DNA of 64,000 nucleotides from Bordetella sp. FB-8 (GTDB lineage Bacteria > Pseudomonadota > Gammaproteobacteria > Burkholderiales > Burkholderiaceae_B), in contig NZ_KB907784.1 in NCBI RefSeq assembly GCF_000382185.1, forward strand, positions 1,823,633-1,887,632, read 5' to 3'. Position 1 is the first letter of the stretch; every line of letters begins with the position of its first letter. Shown piece by piece: positions 30,285 to 38,903 of this stretch. The notes below the pieces were generated by a model. It saw only the letters and a program-made list of their open reading frames with translations. It searched no databases and was not told where the DNA came from. Made by a program: the position numbers and the translations under genes.

Positions 30285-31262
30285 TCAAGAGTCAGACTGT
30301 CGTGCGATAGCCTTGAGTACCAAATTGTCAAGTGCCTCAATTTCGACGACGTAACCTGATCGTTGATCACGCGCGTTAATTGTTCCCCAAAAATAGACTT
30401 TCAAATAATGCTTAGGGGCTTGGGCCTGTTCGATCTTTTTCATCAGCAAAGCACCTCCGCTATAAGCATGAATACGCGACAGAGGCAAATCAATCGTAAG
30501 CGAACGGCCGCCTTCGTTTTCATCGAAATTTTCGCACTCGCCCATGAAATTGATGTATAGCCGCTTCGGCGTGTCTTCAGGCCAAAGCTTGGCGCGTGCG
30601 CCACCGTACACGATCCGGCGACCATTCTCATCCGGCGTAATCCAATCCGGGCGTAAAACGGCTTGACGATAGCTGAGAGTTTTTCCCTCAATGACTACCT
30701 GACACTCCTTGAGCTCATCGCCTTCATACTGTGCCCAGCAATCGATGAAGCGTTCCAGACGCGACGTACTGGTGTAGCCATCGCGTGCACGGGCACCGCC
30801 GCCTGACGATGGATTCACATCCAGTGGTTCGCGATCTACTGGAGAATTAGTTACCTGTTTGCCGGATGGCGCATCAGCCGTCGAGTCAGAGGTTTTCGGT
30901 CGGAATACGTCGATCACGTTGGTCGACTTGGATCGCTCCACCCGAGGGTTCGGATCGCCGTCAGTGTCACCGCCGTTAGCTCGACGCTGCGCATGCCCCT
31001 GCACCCAGATGCACGTTTCAAGATGCGGATTTCCGGACGGCGCTCGAAAGTGAATCTGACGATATTTCTCGGTTTCCTCAATCAACTTGTCATAGTTGAC
31101 ACCTGACACGAGCGGATTTTTTTCTGCTCGACAAGCATCATCGGAGCATCGAAAGATGAATCGCTTTCGGCGATTTTCCGGCAAGGCAAAGTACGCTTTC
31201 TGTGCATCGTAGATATCAACGACTTTGCCAAGCTCCGCACAATATGCTTCCAGTATCTCCAT
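30285..31262 (-). CDS. Hypothetical protein with N-terminal zinc-finger-like motif
   Basis: 325 residues from an ATG behind a perfect AAGGAGG. Residues ~38-90 hold FRCSDDACR, then HFRAPSGNPHLETC: a C-X4-C...H...H-X3-C arrangement that could bind zinc and loosely recalls the finger of CoiA-like DNA-processing proteins. A low-complexity, Ser/Asp-rich linker (~100-160) leads to a beta-rich C-terminal domain (~165-325). No nuclease motif is certain. Oriented against the methylase-ATPase-HEPN operon, with direct repeats on both sides. It may be part of the same system or separate cargo. Confidence 0.55.
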   Translation of the reverse strand: MEILEAYCAELGKVVDIYDAQKAYFALPENRRKRFIFRCSDDACRAEKNPLVSGVNYDKLIEETEKYRQIHFRAPSGNPHLETCIWVQGHAQRRANGGDTDGDPNPRVERSKSTNVIDVFRPKTSDSTADAPSGKQVTNSPVDREPLDVNPSSGGGARARDGYTSTSRLERFIDCWAQYEGDELKECQVVIEGKTLSYRQAVLRPDWITPDENGRRIVYGGARAKLWPEDTPKRLYINFMGECENFDENEGGRSLTIDLPLSRIHAYSGGALLMKKIEQAQAPKHYLKVYFWGTINARDQRSGYVVEIEALDNLVLKAIARQSDS

Positions 31263-31405
31263 CAATCCTCCTTAGCACCCTAGCGGTTGACCACCCTAAC
31301 TGCCTCAACGGCATCCGCGCGCCAAACTTGAGAATGGGATGGATGGCCGCTTTGAAGTGTGCTGCCGAGACCTGAATGTCCGAGCGCTGTCTCTCGCGAC
31401 CGTCG

Positions 31406-31465
31406 CATGTTGGCCGCACTCCGACCGATTATGCCTGCTCGATTTTCGTCATCTCGAAAAAGTCG
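31406..31465. repeat. Imperfect ~60-bp direct repeat, copy 2
   Basis: Partner of 30138-30197, same orientation, about 1.27 kb apart. Lies just before the amidohydrolase fragment. Could be the edge of a mobile unit carrying the 30285-31262 gene, but no transposase or terminal inverted repeats are visible. Confidence 0.5.
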
Positions 31466-31490
31466 CTGTCCGACCCTGAGCTGACATACA

Positions 31491-31685
31491 CAGCGCGAAA
31501 CCGTAGTCGCCACCCGGCAGGATGCGGATGCCGCGCTTATGCATCTTGCGCAGCGACTCGGAGGCGATTTCCAGTTCGCGCTTGTAGCCCATCTTCTCGG
31601 CAATGGCCGGCGTGATGCCGTACTCCGAGGCATTGAAGTTGGTCCGCACCAGCCAGCCTATGCCAGGAGCGACGAAATGCTTGGC
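31491..31685 (-). pseudogene. Amidohydrolase fragment
   Basis: The reverse strand reads KHFVAPGIGWLVR, YGITPAIAEKMGYKRE and HKRGIRILPGGDYGFAL, typical of an internal stretch of imidazolonepropionase/prolidase-like amidohydrolases (metal-binding Asp in GGDYG). No proper start lies upstream, and after GFAL the similarity stops at the edge of the accessory DNA. It is a remnant of a larger gene. Confidence 0.6.
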
Positions 31686-31687
31686 CA

Positions 31688-32575
31688 CTACGCTTTCAGG
31701 GCGCGTAGATCGTTCAAAAAACCTGGGCCTTCGGGGTTCCACCCGAGCGACATTCGTGTCCAGTCCCCGCTGGCAGAGAGATCGAGAGCGACGAGAGCGG
31801 ACATCGGCCCGAAATAATCGTGCGCCGCTTCAGGCGAGAGCGAAACCACCGGCAGGTTCAGCCTCTCGCCAATCACCTCCGCGATGTCGCGCAGGCTTAC
31901 TCCAATCTCGCTCACTGCGTGATATCGACGCCCTGGTTCCCCCCTTTCGAGTGCAAGCCTGTACAAACGGACCACATCGGACACGTGGGCGGCCGGTACG
32001 CAGTTCGTGCCCTCGCCGATATATGCCACCTTGCCCTTCTGGCGCGCCAATTGAATGTGAAGTGCAATGCGCCCCTGATGCTCGGTGTCGTGTACCTGCG
32101 GCAAGCGCATGACCATCGTCCGCACACCCATGGCGATCACGGAATCGGCAGCTTCCTCGGTCGCTGCGCGTGGCGACTTCGTCGCGGAATCGTAGCCGTC
32201 GGTCTCCCTCACCGGTCGCCCGCCCTCGGCCCTGGCGAGGCCGGTGCCCGAGGTCACGAGGAGCGGCCGATCCGATTTGGCCAGCGCCTCGCCGATGGTC
32301 TCAATGACCTTTCGGTCCTCTTCGCTGTGCTGCCTGACGTTCGTGAAATCGTGGTTGAACGCCAGGTGAATGACACCATCGGCGAGCTGTACCCCGGCAC
32401 GCAAGCGGTCGAGATCGTTCACGTCACCAAGAAAGACCTCCGCTCCCGTTTGGCGTAGGCACTCTGCACTCTCCTCCGAGCGGCTCATGGCGACCACATG
32501 GTGGCCCGCGCGAATGAGTTCCGGAACCAGATGGATACCGATGAAGCCTGAGGCTCCTGTTACCATGACTCGCAT
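31688..32575 (-). CDS. NAD(P)-dependent epimerase/dehydratase (extended SDR)
   Basis: 295 residues. Starts MRVMVTGASGFIGIHLVPEL with the GXXGXXG dinucleotide motif; AFNHDF and later positions follow extended or atypical SDRs acting on small substrates. The usual YXXXK is not obvious, so it may be an NmrA-like or atypical SDR. AAGGAGAG precedes the ATG. Divergent from a TetR gene with a palindrome between, which suggests TetR repression and induction by a ligand or electrophile. Confidence 0.82.
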   Translation of the reverse strand: MRVMVTGASGFIGIHLVPELIRAGHHVVAMSRSEESAECLRQTGAEVFLGDVNDLDRLRAGVQLADGVIHLAFNHDFTNVRQHSEEDRKVIETIGEALAKSDRPLLVTSGTGLARAEGGRPVRETDGYDSATKSPRAATEEAADSVIAMGVRTMVMRLPQVHDTEHQGRIALHIQLARQKGKVAYIGEGTNCVPAAHVSDVVRLYRLALERGEPGRRYHAVSEIGVSLRDIAEVIGERLNLPVVSLSPEAAHDYFGPMSALVALDLSASGDWTRMSLGWNPEGPGFLNDLRALKA

Positions 32576-32654
32576 TTTGAATCTCTCCTTTGGTGACGTT
32601 TGACCCGGCCCTGCTACGATCGCCAACAACCAAAGCAAATGGCGAGCAACCACA

Positions 32655-32675
32655 AAACGGAACTGAGTTCCGTTT
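32655..32675. promoter_or_regulatory. TetR operator candidate between SDR and TetR genes
   Basis: AAACGGAACT-G-AGTTCCGTTT is a perfect 10-bp inverted repeat about one central base. A second partial copy (CGGAACGATCGTCCG, 32680-32694) follows within half a helical turn. It lies in the 148-base divergent promoter gap. Confidence 0.75.
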
Positions 32676-32723
32676 ATACGGAACGATCGTCCGCTTGTCA
32701 AACAACCGACCTCGAGAGGTAGC

Positions 32724-33374
32724 GTGGGCAACGTGGACTCCAAGTACAGAGATGGCATGTCGACCGAGCGACTCGGCCCCGTTCGCGCCGACGCTCAGCG
32801 CAATATCCAGGCGGTGCTGACCGCCGCGAGGGCCCTCTTCACCAAGTCAGGCGTGGACACGCCCATCCGCGAGATCGCAGAGCAGGCGGGTGTCGGCGTC
32901 GGAACCATCTATCGACACTTCCCGAAGCGCGTAGACCTCATCGCTGCGGTTTTCCGGCATGAAGTTGACGCCTGCGCTGCGCGCGCGGACGCCCTGGCAA
33001 GCCAGTTTCCGGCTGGTGAAGCTTTGGAGCGCTGGATCGACGGCTATATTGACTTGGTGGCCACGAAGCGCGGACTGGCCGCGGCAGTTCACAGCGGCGA
33101 TCCGAGCTTCGAAGGTCTCGCAGCATATTTCGAGGATCGCCTGACGCCACCGTTGGACGGGCTGTTGAAGGCAGCCATGGCCTCGGGCGCCGTCCGCGCC
33201 GAAGTCGATGCATGGGAACTAATCTGGGCGATCGCGGGTTTTTGCCGCACGCACCGAGCAGGTGACTTGGCTCTCGCCAAACGTCTAACTAAGCTGCTGC
33301 TCGACGGCCTCATGACTGCGCCGTCGGATGCCGATGCCCGACAGCAACGTTCGCGCCACTTGCCGCCCCAGTGA
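32724..33374 (+). CDS. TetR-family transcriptional repressor
   Basis: 216 residues from a GTG preceded by GAGAGG; an ATG at 32757 is an alternative. The DNA-binding domain is clear: NIQAVLTAARALFTKSG, then TPIREIAEQAGVGVGTIYRHFPKR. The C-terminal ligand domain is of the SACE_7040/TetR_C_33-like kind. Likely controls itself and the divergent SDR gene through the 32655 palindrome. Confidence 0.88.
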   Translation: MGNVDSKYRDGMSTERLGPVRADAQRNIQAVLTAARALFTKSGVDTPIREIAEQAGVGVGTIYRHFPKRVDLIAAVFRHEVDACAARADALASQFPAGEALERWIDGYIDLVATKRGLAAAVHSGDPSFEGLAAYFEDRLTPPLDGLLKAAMASGAVRAEVDAWELIWAIAGFCRTHRAGDLALAKRLTKLLLDGLMTAPSDADARQQRSRHLPPQ

Positions 33375-33444
33375 GTGGCCATGCACGCGAGAACCTGCTG
33401 GCGCTTTAGCGTAGGCTGGAAGTCTTGAGCATCCATGTTGCGGT

Positions 33445-33618
33445 TCAGGTCGGCTCACCGAGCCTACTGAACGAAGCATGCTCGACATTTTGAAGCGCCA
33501 CTACGATCTGTACCTTGTCGGTGCAGGTCTTGGCCCGCGCTACGATTCCCCACAGCGTCGTGCGATCGACGACGAGGTACAGCTTGTCGTCATCGTAAAA
33601 GACCCGGTGGCCAGCCAT
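33445..33618 (-). pseudogene. Small remnant ORF of unknown origin
   Basis: The 33375-33778 interval has no intact gene. On the reverse strand a 57-codon frame reads MAGHRVFYDDDKLYLVVDRT and TDKVQIVVALQNVE, which looks protein-like; the same frame extends a little upstream without an ATG. I do not recognise the family. It may be residue of a larger gene lost when this junction formed. Confidence 0.25.
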
Positions 33619-33778
33619 AGCGGCCTGGAGCGCGGCGTCTAGCGTGCACTCGGCGACGGAATGTCAGAAGTCGCTTTGGGCGTCCTTCAACGTGCCGGCC
33701 TTCTGTCGAGCATGCGGGTGGGGTTCGAAGTGCGGGATTGACGCCCGCCGCCCGCGGCGGCGAACGACCTTCGCGCGA

Positions 33779-34753
33779 TCACGCGGACCGCGCTGTGTGG
33801 CTCGCCCGCTCGATGCGCCGCGCCGCGTCCGGGAACAGCCTCAGGGCGTTCTTGCCGATCTGCTCGACCCGCTCGGGCGAGAGCCCGGCCACGCGCAGCA
33901 GCGCTTCGATATTGGCCACCGCCGTGGCTTCCACCGTGCACGGCACGCCGCAATCCGAGCCGTAGACGATGTGATCGCACGAGGTCATCGCCAGCGCCGG
34001 AGCGATGGTGTGAACCGAGCCCGTCATCGCGGTGTCCAGGTAGAGCGCGGCCAGATGCCGGCGCATCTCGTCTTGCGTCACCCGCTGGGGATTGGGAATC
34101 CACGGCTGCGTGCCCAGTAGCAGCAACCGTCCCGACATCGCCGGTAATGCCGCGCCGCAATGCGCGAGCACGAAGCGGATATCGGGATGGCGCCGGAACA
34201 CGCCTGTGTACAGCATGTCCACCACCGTCCGCGTGGTCTCGAAGGCGACGTCCAGCACGGGACTCGGGCGCCCGAACGTGCCCGGCGCATAGGCATCCGG
34301 ATGTACGAACACGGTGGCCCGGCGCAGATTCAATTCGGCCCAGACCGGCTCCAGGCGTGAGTCACTCAGGTACACGCCGTTGTAGCAACAGGTGACGGCG
34401 AAACCGTCCGCCTCCAACACCCCCTGGCCGCGGTCGATCTCCTCCCGTGCTGCGTCGGGATCATCCGTCGGCAACGCGGCGAGCAGGCCGAAGCGCGACG
34501 GATGCCGGCTGACGATGCTGGCACCGAAGTCGTTCGACGCCACGAGCGCGGCGAGCTCCTTGGGGATGTTGCTCAGCATCTGCATCTGGATGCCGATCCG
34601 GTCCATGTAGTCGAGCGTGTCGGCCAGATTCCAGTCGCGCGGCTTCGGCCCGGTCCAGTCGGCCTCCTGCATGCGTTGCCAGCGCACCGCGCTTTGCTCC
34701 TGCGTCATCGGCGGCGTGAAGTGGGCGTGGACGTCGATCCATTGATTGACCAT
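33779..34753 (-). CDS. Amidohydrolase-2 family decarboxylase/hydrolase (ACMSD-like)
   Basis: 324 residues with metal-binding motifs of the ACMSD/gamma-resorcylate decarboxylase family: VHAHF near the N terminus, LAHCGAALP in the middle and YGSDCGVP toward the end. Such enzymes act on carboxylated aromatics or semialdehydes using a divalent metal. Followed on the same strand by nothing; preceded by an aldehyde dehydrogenase 37 bases upstream. The pair could decarboxylate and then oxidise a muconate-semialdehyde-like intermediate. That order is inferred. Confidence 0.82.
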   Translation of the reverse strand: MVNQWIDVHAHFTPPMTQEQSAVRWQRMQEADWTGPKPRDWNLADTLDYMDRIGIQMQMLSNIPKELAALVASNDFGASIVSRHPSRFGLLAALPTDDPDAAREEIDRGQGVLEADGFAVTCCYNGVYLSDSRLEPVWAELNLRRATVFVHPDAYAPGTFGRPSPVLDVAFETTRTVVDMLYTGVFRRHPDIRFVLAHCGAALPAMSGRLLLLGTQPWIPNPQRVTQDEMRRHLAALYLDTAMTGSVHTIAPALAMTSCDHIVYGSDCGVPCTVEATAVANIEALLRVAGLSPERVEQIGKNALRLFPDAARRIERASHTARSA

Positions 34754-34790
34754 GTCGTTTTCCTTTCGAGAGCGGGTTGGAGGGAGGGAG

Positions 34791-36278
34791 TCAGCGGCTC
34801 ATCGTCTCGGCGGCGGCCCACCAGCGGGCGACCTGGCCGCGGCCCGACGGCATGCGGACCACCTTCGAATAGCCGAACTCCTTCAGCGTGTCGATGCAAT
34901 GCTCCCTGCCGTGGCCGCTCGCCTTCGTTCCGCCGAACGCGGTGCCGAGGACGGATCGGTTGTAGTTGTTGACGAAAACGATGCCGGCCTCGAGATCGCG
35001 TGCCACGCGCAGCGCACGCTCGCTGTCGCGCGAGTACACGCCCGCCACGAGCGCGAAATCGGTGTCGTTGGCGATGCGCACGGCGTCCACCTCAGTGTCG
35101 AAGGCGATGACGCAGGTGACGGGACCGAAGATCTCTTCGCGCGCGATACGCATGCCAGGGGTGACATCGACAAAAAGGGTCGGCAGCACGAAGCAGCCGT
35201 CCTCGACGAGTGGATCCTGCGGTCGCGGCGCCTGCGCGGCGATCACCGCACCTTCTTGCTTGCCGAGCGCGATGTAGTCCAGCACCCGGCGTTGATGCTC
35301 CGGCGTCACCATCGGGCCGACGTGCGTCGACGGGTCCGCGCCGTTTCCCACCCGAAGCTTCGCGACCGCCGCCGCGACGCGCGCCACCAGCGGCGCATGG
35401 ACTGAGCGCTGAACGAGGATGCGGGAGGCTGCCGTGCAGGCGCTGCCGTTGTTGAAGAAGGCACCCTCGATGATGTCTTGGGCCGCCAGGTCCAGATCCG
35501 CGTCCTCGAACACGATCAGCGGATTCTTTCCGCCCAGCTCCATCAGCGTGGGCGTCAGGTTCTCGGCCGCCGCTGCCCCGACCTTCTTGCCGGTCGTGGG
35601 CGCACCGGTGAAGGAGATCTTGCGCACGCCCGGGTGCGAGACCAGCGCCGCGCCGGTCTGACCCAGACCCGGGACCACATGCAAGATGTCGTCCGGCATG
35701 GCTTGCTGGACAATCTCGGCCAGCCGCATGACTGTCAGCGGCGCCTGCTCGCCGGGTTTGAGCACGATCGCGTTGCCCACCGCCAACGCGGGCGCCACCT
35801 TGGCACCGAAATGGATGGGGGGCCAGTTGAAGGGAATGATGCCGGCGATGACGCCGTACGGTTCCAGGAAGGCTTGGCTGAGCAGGGGACCCAGATCGTG
35901 GCTCTCCTGGGGCAGGCTCCCGATCAGTGCACCGAAATATTCGAAGGAGGCAATGCACATCTCGATGTCGAAATCGCGTGCGACACTCACCGGCTTCCCG
36001 TTCTCGGCGCTCTCGAGCCGGGCCAGATCGTCCGCATGGTCCCGCAGAAGCGTCGCGGCGGCGAGCAGGCAACGGCCGCGTTCGCGCGCGGGACGCCGGC
36101 TCCAGGTGGCGAAACCGCGCTGCGCGGCCTTTACCGCCGCATCGACCTGGGTTGGACCGCCGCCCCGCACGGTTCCCAGCAACTGCCGGGTGGCAGGGTT
36201 TTCCACCGTGAAGTTCAGGGAATCGTCGCAACTCGACCAGGGGGTGGAAAGGCGGGGTAGCGTGAAGTCGTATAGCAT
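34791..36278 (-). CDS. NAD-dependent aldehyde dehydrogenase
   Basis: 495 residues with all ALDH landmarks: IIPFNWPPIHF, the cofactor loop ISFTGAPTTGKKVG, the general base glutamate in LMELGGKNP, catalytic cysteine in FFNNGSACTAASR, and EEIFGPV. It belongs with the betaine- or hydroxymuconic-semialdehyde-type ALDHs; the exact substrate is open. Divergent from the TetR gene at 36432 with two operator sites between. Confidence 0.9.
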   Translation of the reverse strand: MLYDFTLPRLSTPWSSCDDSLNFTVENPATRQLLGTVRGGGPTQVDAAVKAAQRGFATWSRRPARERGRCLLAAATLLRDHADDLARLESAENGKPVSVARDFDIEMCIASFEYFGALIGSLPQESHDLGPLLSQAFLEPYGVIAGIIPFNWPPIHFGAKVAPALAVGNAIVLKPGEQAPLTVMRLAEIVQQAMPDDILHVVPGLGQTGAALVSHPGVRKISFTGAPTTGKKVGAAAAENLTPTLMELGGKNPLIVFEDADLDLAAQDIIEGAFFNNGSACTAASRILVQRSVHAPLVARVAAAVAKLRVGNGADPSTHVGPMVTPEHQRRVLDYIALGKQEGAVIAAQAPRPQDPLVEDGCFVLPTLFVDVTPGMRIAREEIFGPVTCVIAFDTEVDAVRIANDTDFALVAGVYSRDSERALRVARDLEAGIVFVNNYNRSVLGTAFGGTKASGHGREHCIDTLKEFGYSKVVRMPSGRGQVARWWAAAETMSR

Positions 36279-36333
36279 GGTTTTCCTTGTAAATTGTCGC
36301 GTTGGAGCGCGCCGGCCGTTGGCAGCTACTAAA

Positions 36334-36382
36334 GTGCACTACTGAGTGCAAACAAGTATACACATTGCACCGTGCAGTGCAA
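36334..36382. promoter_or_regulatory. Two matching TetR operators (36334-36351 and 36365-36382)
   Basis: Site 1 is GTGCAC-TACTGA-GTGCAA and site 2 is TTGCAC-CGTGCA-GTGCAA, each with 6-bp half sites and a 6-bp spacer. Site 2 is perfectly symmetric; site 1 differs by one base. Centres are 31 bases apart, about three helix turns, in the gap between the ALDH and TetR genes. Confidence 0.75.
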
Positions 36383-36431
36383 CTCGGTGCGACATCACCC
36401 CATCAACCCCCAGGGAAAAAGGACGCCCTTC

Positions 36432-37094
36432 ATGCCCATCGATCGCGATCCGGCGCCCGGCAGTGCCCCGGACGAGCCCACGCCGCCGCAACAACTGCTC
36501 AAGCGCCAGTCCTTGCTCGACGCGGCGGCGGGTGTCTTCCTGGAGCACGGCTTCGGCGGCGCCAGCATGGACCTGATCGCCGTCGCGGCCAACGTGTCGC
36601 GACGCACGCTGTTCAATCAATTCGAGAGCAAGGAAGCGCTCTTCGCCGCCGCGGTGACACGCGTCTGGGAACGCATGCCGGTCATCGAGATCGCAAACGA
36701 CGGCGCAGCCCTGCGCGACCCGGCACTGGGGCTGTTCAACATGGGCATGGCGATCGCCGATTTCTGGGCCCCCGACGCGTCGCTCTCGTTGCTGCGTATG
36801 GTGATCAGCGAGGGGGGCCGCTTTCCTCAGTTGGCCCGCGACTTCATGGCGCTGGGCAAGACGCCGGCGTTGCAGGCGCTGATCGCCTATCTGGCCCGGC
36901 TGCAGGAGAAAGGGCACCTTCGCGTCGAAGACCCCGATCTGGCGGCCCGGCAGTTCGTCGGCCTTGTCAACGAGCCGCTCTTGTGGCCACGTCTCATCGT
37001 CGTGGCACCGGGCCCGTCCATGGCGCGCCGCACGGAGGTCGTCCAGCAGGCGGTGAAGCTGTTCTTGACGTGCTACGCGGTGCACCGGCACTGA
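36432..37094 (+). CDS. TetR-family regulator (divergent from ALDH)
   Basis: 220 residues. The HTH is KRQSLLDAAAGVFLEHGFGG followed by DLIAVAANVSRRTLFNQF. The C-terminal domain resembles AcrR-like TetR_C_39 (ISEGGRFPQLARDF). ATG 36432 chosen with GGGAAAAAGGACG upstream. It probably represses the ALDH-amidohydrolase operon and itself through the paired operators. Confidence 0.88.
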   Translation: MPIDRDPAPGSAPDEPTPPQQLLKRQSLLDAAAGVFLEHGFGGASMDLIAVAANVSRRTLFNQFESKEALFAAAVTRVWERMPVIEIANDGAALRDPALGLFNMGMAIADFWAPDASLSLLRMVISEGGRFPQLARDFMALGKTPALQALIAYLARLQEKGHLRVEDPDLAARQFVGLVNEPLLWPRLIVVAPGPSMARRTEVVQQAVKLFLTCYAVHRH

Positions 37095-37136
37095 GCTTTT
37101 ACAGGCCGGCCGGCGTCACCTCGAGCGTGGCGGGGC

Positions 37137-37652
37137 GTGTTGGCCAATCAGATGGCCCGTATTTGGCCTGAAGCGACGACCTCATCAAATAGGGCTCTGC
37201 TTGTTGCCGGTCCCGCGCTGCCCGCGCTGGTACAAGACGACATCGCGACTCACATGATCGACGCGCTCGACGACGCATCGAGCTTCCAGCTCCAGGCGCT
37301 CATCGAAGGCATGCTCGCCAACCCGAAGCGAATGATGGAAGCCTGCACGAAGCTGCATCCGGGGGTGAGCCGTTTTTCGATGACGGCCCCGGGTGAGTCT
37401 CTCGTCGTGGGCGACAAGGTCGAGCTGGCGACCCAAATCGCTCGAATCGAACACGAGTTGGGAGGTGTTTCGCGCATTTGCCTTCAAATGGCCACAGGAC
37501 CGATCGATCGAGAAATCGGCTCGGTTCAATTGAAAGGCTGGCGGAGAGCCGATGAGACCCTCCGCCGTTTTTTACGCATTCAACAAATCACCGCGAAGGC
37601 GCCGCCGCAGCCCCTACCTCTTTGCGCACCTTCGCAACCTGGCCCGCCGTAA
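37137..37652 (+). CDS. Hypothetical protein (uncertain)
   Basis: A 171-codon frame, of which the middle ~110 residues look protein-like (DDIATHMIDALDDASSFQLQ, ELATQIARIEHELGG). The last ~20 codons overlap the 3' end of the cytochrome gene on the other strand. I recognise no family and no clear ribosome site. It could be a fragment of a disrupted gene. Confidence 0.35.
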   Translation: MLANQMARIWPEATTSSNRALLVAGPALPALVQDDIATHMIDALDDASSFQLQALIEGMLANPKRMMEACTKLHPGVSRFSMTAPGESLVVGDKVELATQIARIEHELGGVSRICLQMATGPIDREIGSVQLKGWRRADETLRRFLRIQQITAKAPPQPLPLCAPSQPGPP

Positions 37653-38895
37653 CGGCCGGCGCATTGTTGCCCCAACTGCCGCGCACGAAGGTCGCGATGT
37701 CGGCCACTTCCCGGTCGGTCAAACGCCAATCGAAAGCCGGCATGGTGTAGCGCGTCGGCGCGGCGCTCGTTCCGGGCACCTGCGCGCCCTTGAGGATGAT
37801 GTGGATCACCGATTGCGGATCGGCCGCGTTGACCACCGGGTTCTGCGCCAGGCCGGGGAAGGTCTCGGGGTAGCCCTTGCCCGTCACGCGGTGGCAGGCC
37901 GCGCAGTTGTTGATGAAGTCCATGGCGCCGGGAATGCTGGCGGCATGGCCGGCGAGCGTGGCCTGGCCGACCGTGTCGTTGTACGCCAGGGGCCGGTTCC
38001 CAGACGGATTCTTGGGCGGCAGGCTCTTCAAGTACGTGGCGATGGCGTTCAGGTCGCTGTCGCTCAGGTACTGGGTGCTTTGCGCCACCACGTCCGACAT
38101 GCCGCCGAACGCCGCGCTGTGCGCATTGCGGCCGCTCTTGAGAAACGCCACCAGATCGGCCTTGGACCAGGACCCCAGGCCGTCGGCCATGTCGCCGCGC
38201 AGATTGCCCGCCAGCCAGCCGTCGACCACTGCGCCCGAGAGGAAGTCGGAACCGCCCGCCGCGCTGGTGGCCTTTTCCTGCAAGGCAACGCCGCGCGCCG
38301 TGTGGCAGGCGCTGCAGTGGCCCAGCCCTTCGACCAGGTATTTGCCGCGCAGCATGGCGGCATCGCCCGAGTCCGCGGCGGCGGGCGCGGGAGTATTGAC
38401 GGGCGTGGGCGCGAACATCTTGCGCCAGACGCCCAGGGGCCAGCGCATGGACAAGGGCCAGGTGATGCCGTTGGCCTTGTTGGGCTGGTCGACCGGCGCC
38501 ACGCCGTGCATGAAGTAGGCATAGAGCGCCTTCACGTCATCGGGCGAGACGCGGGCGAAGGACGTGTAGGGCATGGCCGGGTACAGCGAGTGGCCGTCCT
38601 TGGCGATGCCCTGGCGCAGGGCGCGGTCGAAGTCCTCGAGCGTGTAGGTGCCGATGCCGGTCTTCTTGTCCGGCGTGATGTTGGTCGAGTAGATGGTGCC
38701 CAGCGGCGAGGCGATGCCCAGCCCGCCGGCGTAAGGCTTGCCGCCCGTGGCGGTGTGGCAGGCGATGCAGTCGCCGGCGCGGGACAGGTACTCGCCGCGT
38801 TTGATGAGCTGCGTATCGGCCGAAGGATCGGCGGCCCACGCGGCGTTGGCCGTCAGAAGAAAAGCGGCGACGAGGAGATGGCGTTTTTTCATCAT
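37588..38895 (-). CDS. Triheme cytochrome c subunit of membrane-bound dehydrogenase
   Basis: 435 residues with a signal peptide (MMKKRHLLVAAFLLTANAAWA) and three CXXCH heme sites: CIACH, CSACH and CAACH. This matches the cytochrome subunit of gluconate or alcohol dehydrogenases, which passes electrons from the flavoprotein to ubiquinone or an oxidase in the periplasm. AAGGAG precedes the ATG. Last gene of a three-gene operon starting at 41408. Confidence 0.92.
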   Translation of the reverse strand: MMKKRHLLVAAFLLTANAAWAADPSADTQLIKRGEYLSRAGDCIACHTATGGKPYAGGLGIASPLGTIYSTNITPDKKTGIGTYTLEDFDRALRQGIAKDGHSLYPAMPYTSFARVSPDDVKALYAYFMHGVAPVDQPNKANGITWPLSMRWPLGVWRKMFAPTPVNTPAPAAADSGDAAMLRGKYLVEGLGHCSACHTARGVALQEKATSAAGGSDFLSGAVVDGWLAGNLRGDMADGLGSWSKADLVAFLKSGRNAHSAAFGGMSDVVAQSTQYLSDSDLNAIATYLKSLPPKNPSGNRPLAYNDTVGQATLAGHAASIPGAMDFINNCAACHRVTGKGYPETFPGLAQNPVVNAADPQSVIHIILKGAQVPGTSAAPTRYTMPAFDWRLTDREVADIATFVRGSWGNNAPAVTAGQVAKVRKEVGAAAAPSR

Positions 38896-38903
38896 GTCGC
38901 TCC

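Noticed and set aside
31449-31742. Complete amidohydrolase gene
   Set aside because: Only an internal fragment is present; there is no valid start and no C-terminal catalytic region.
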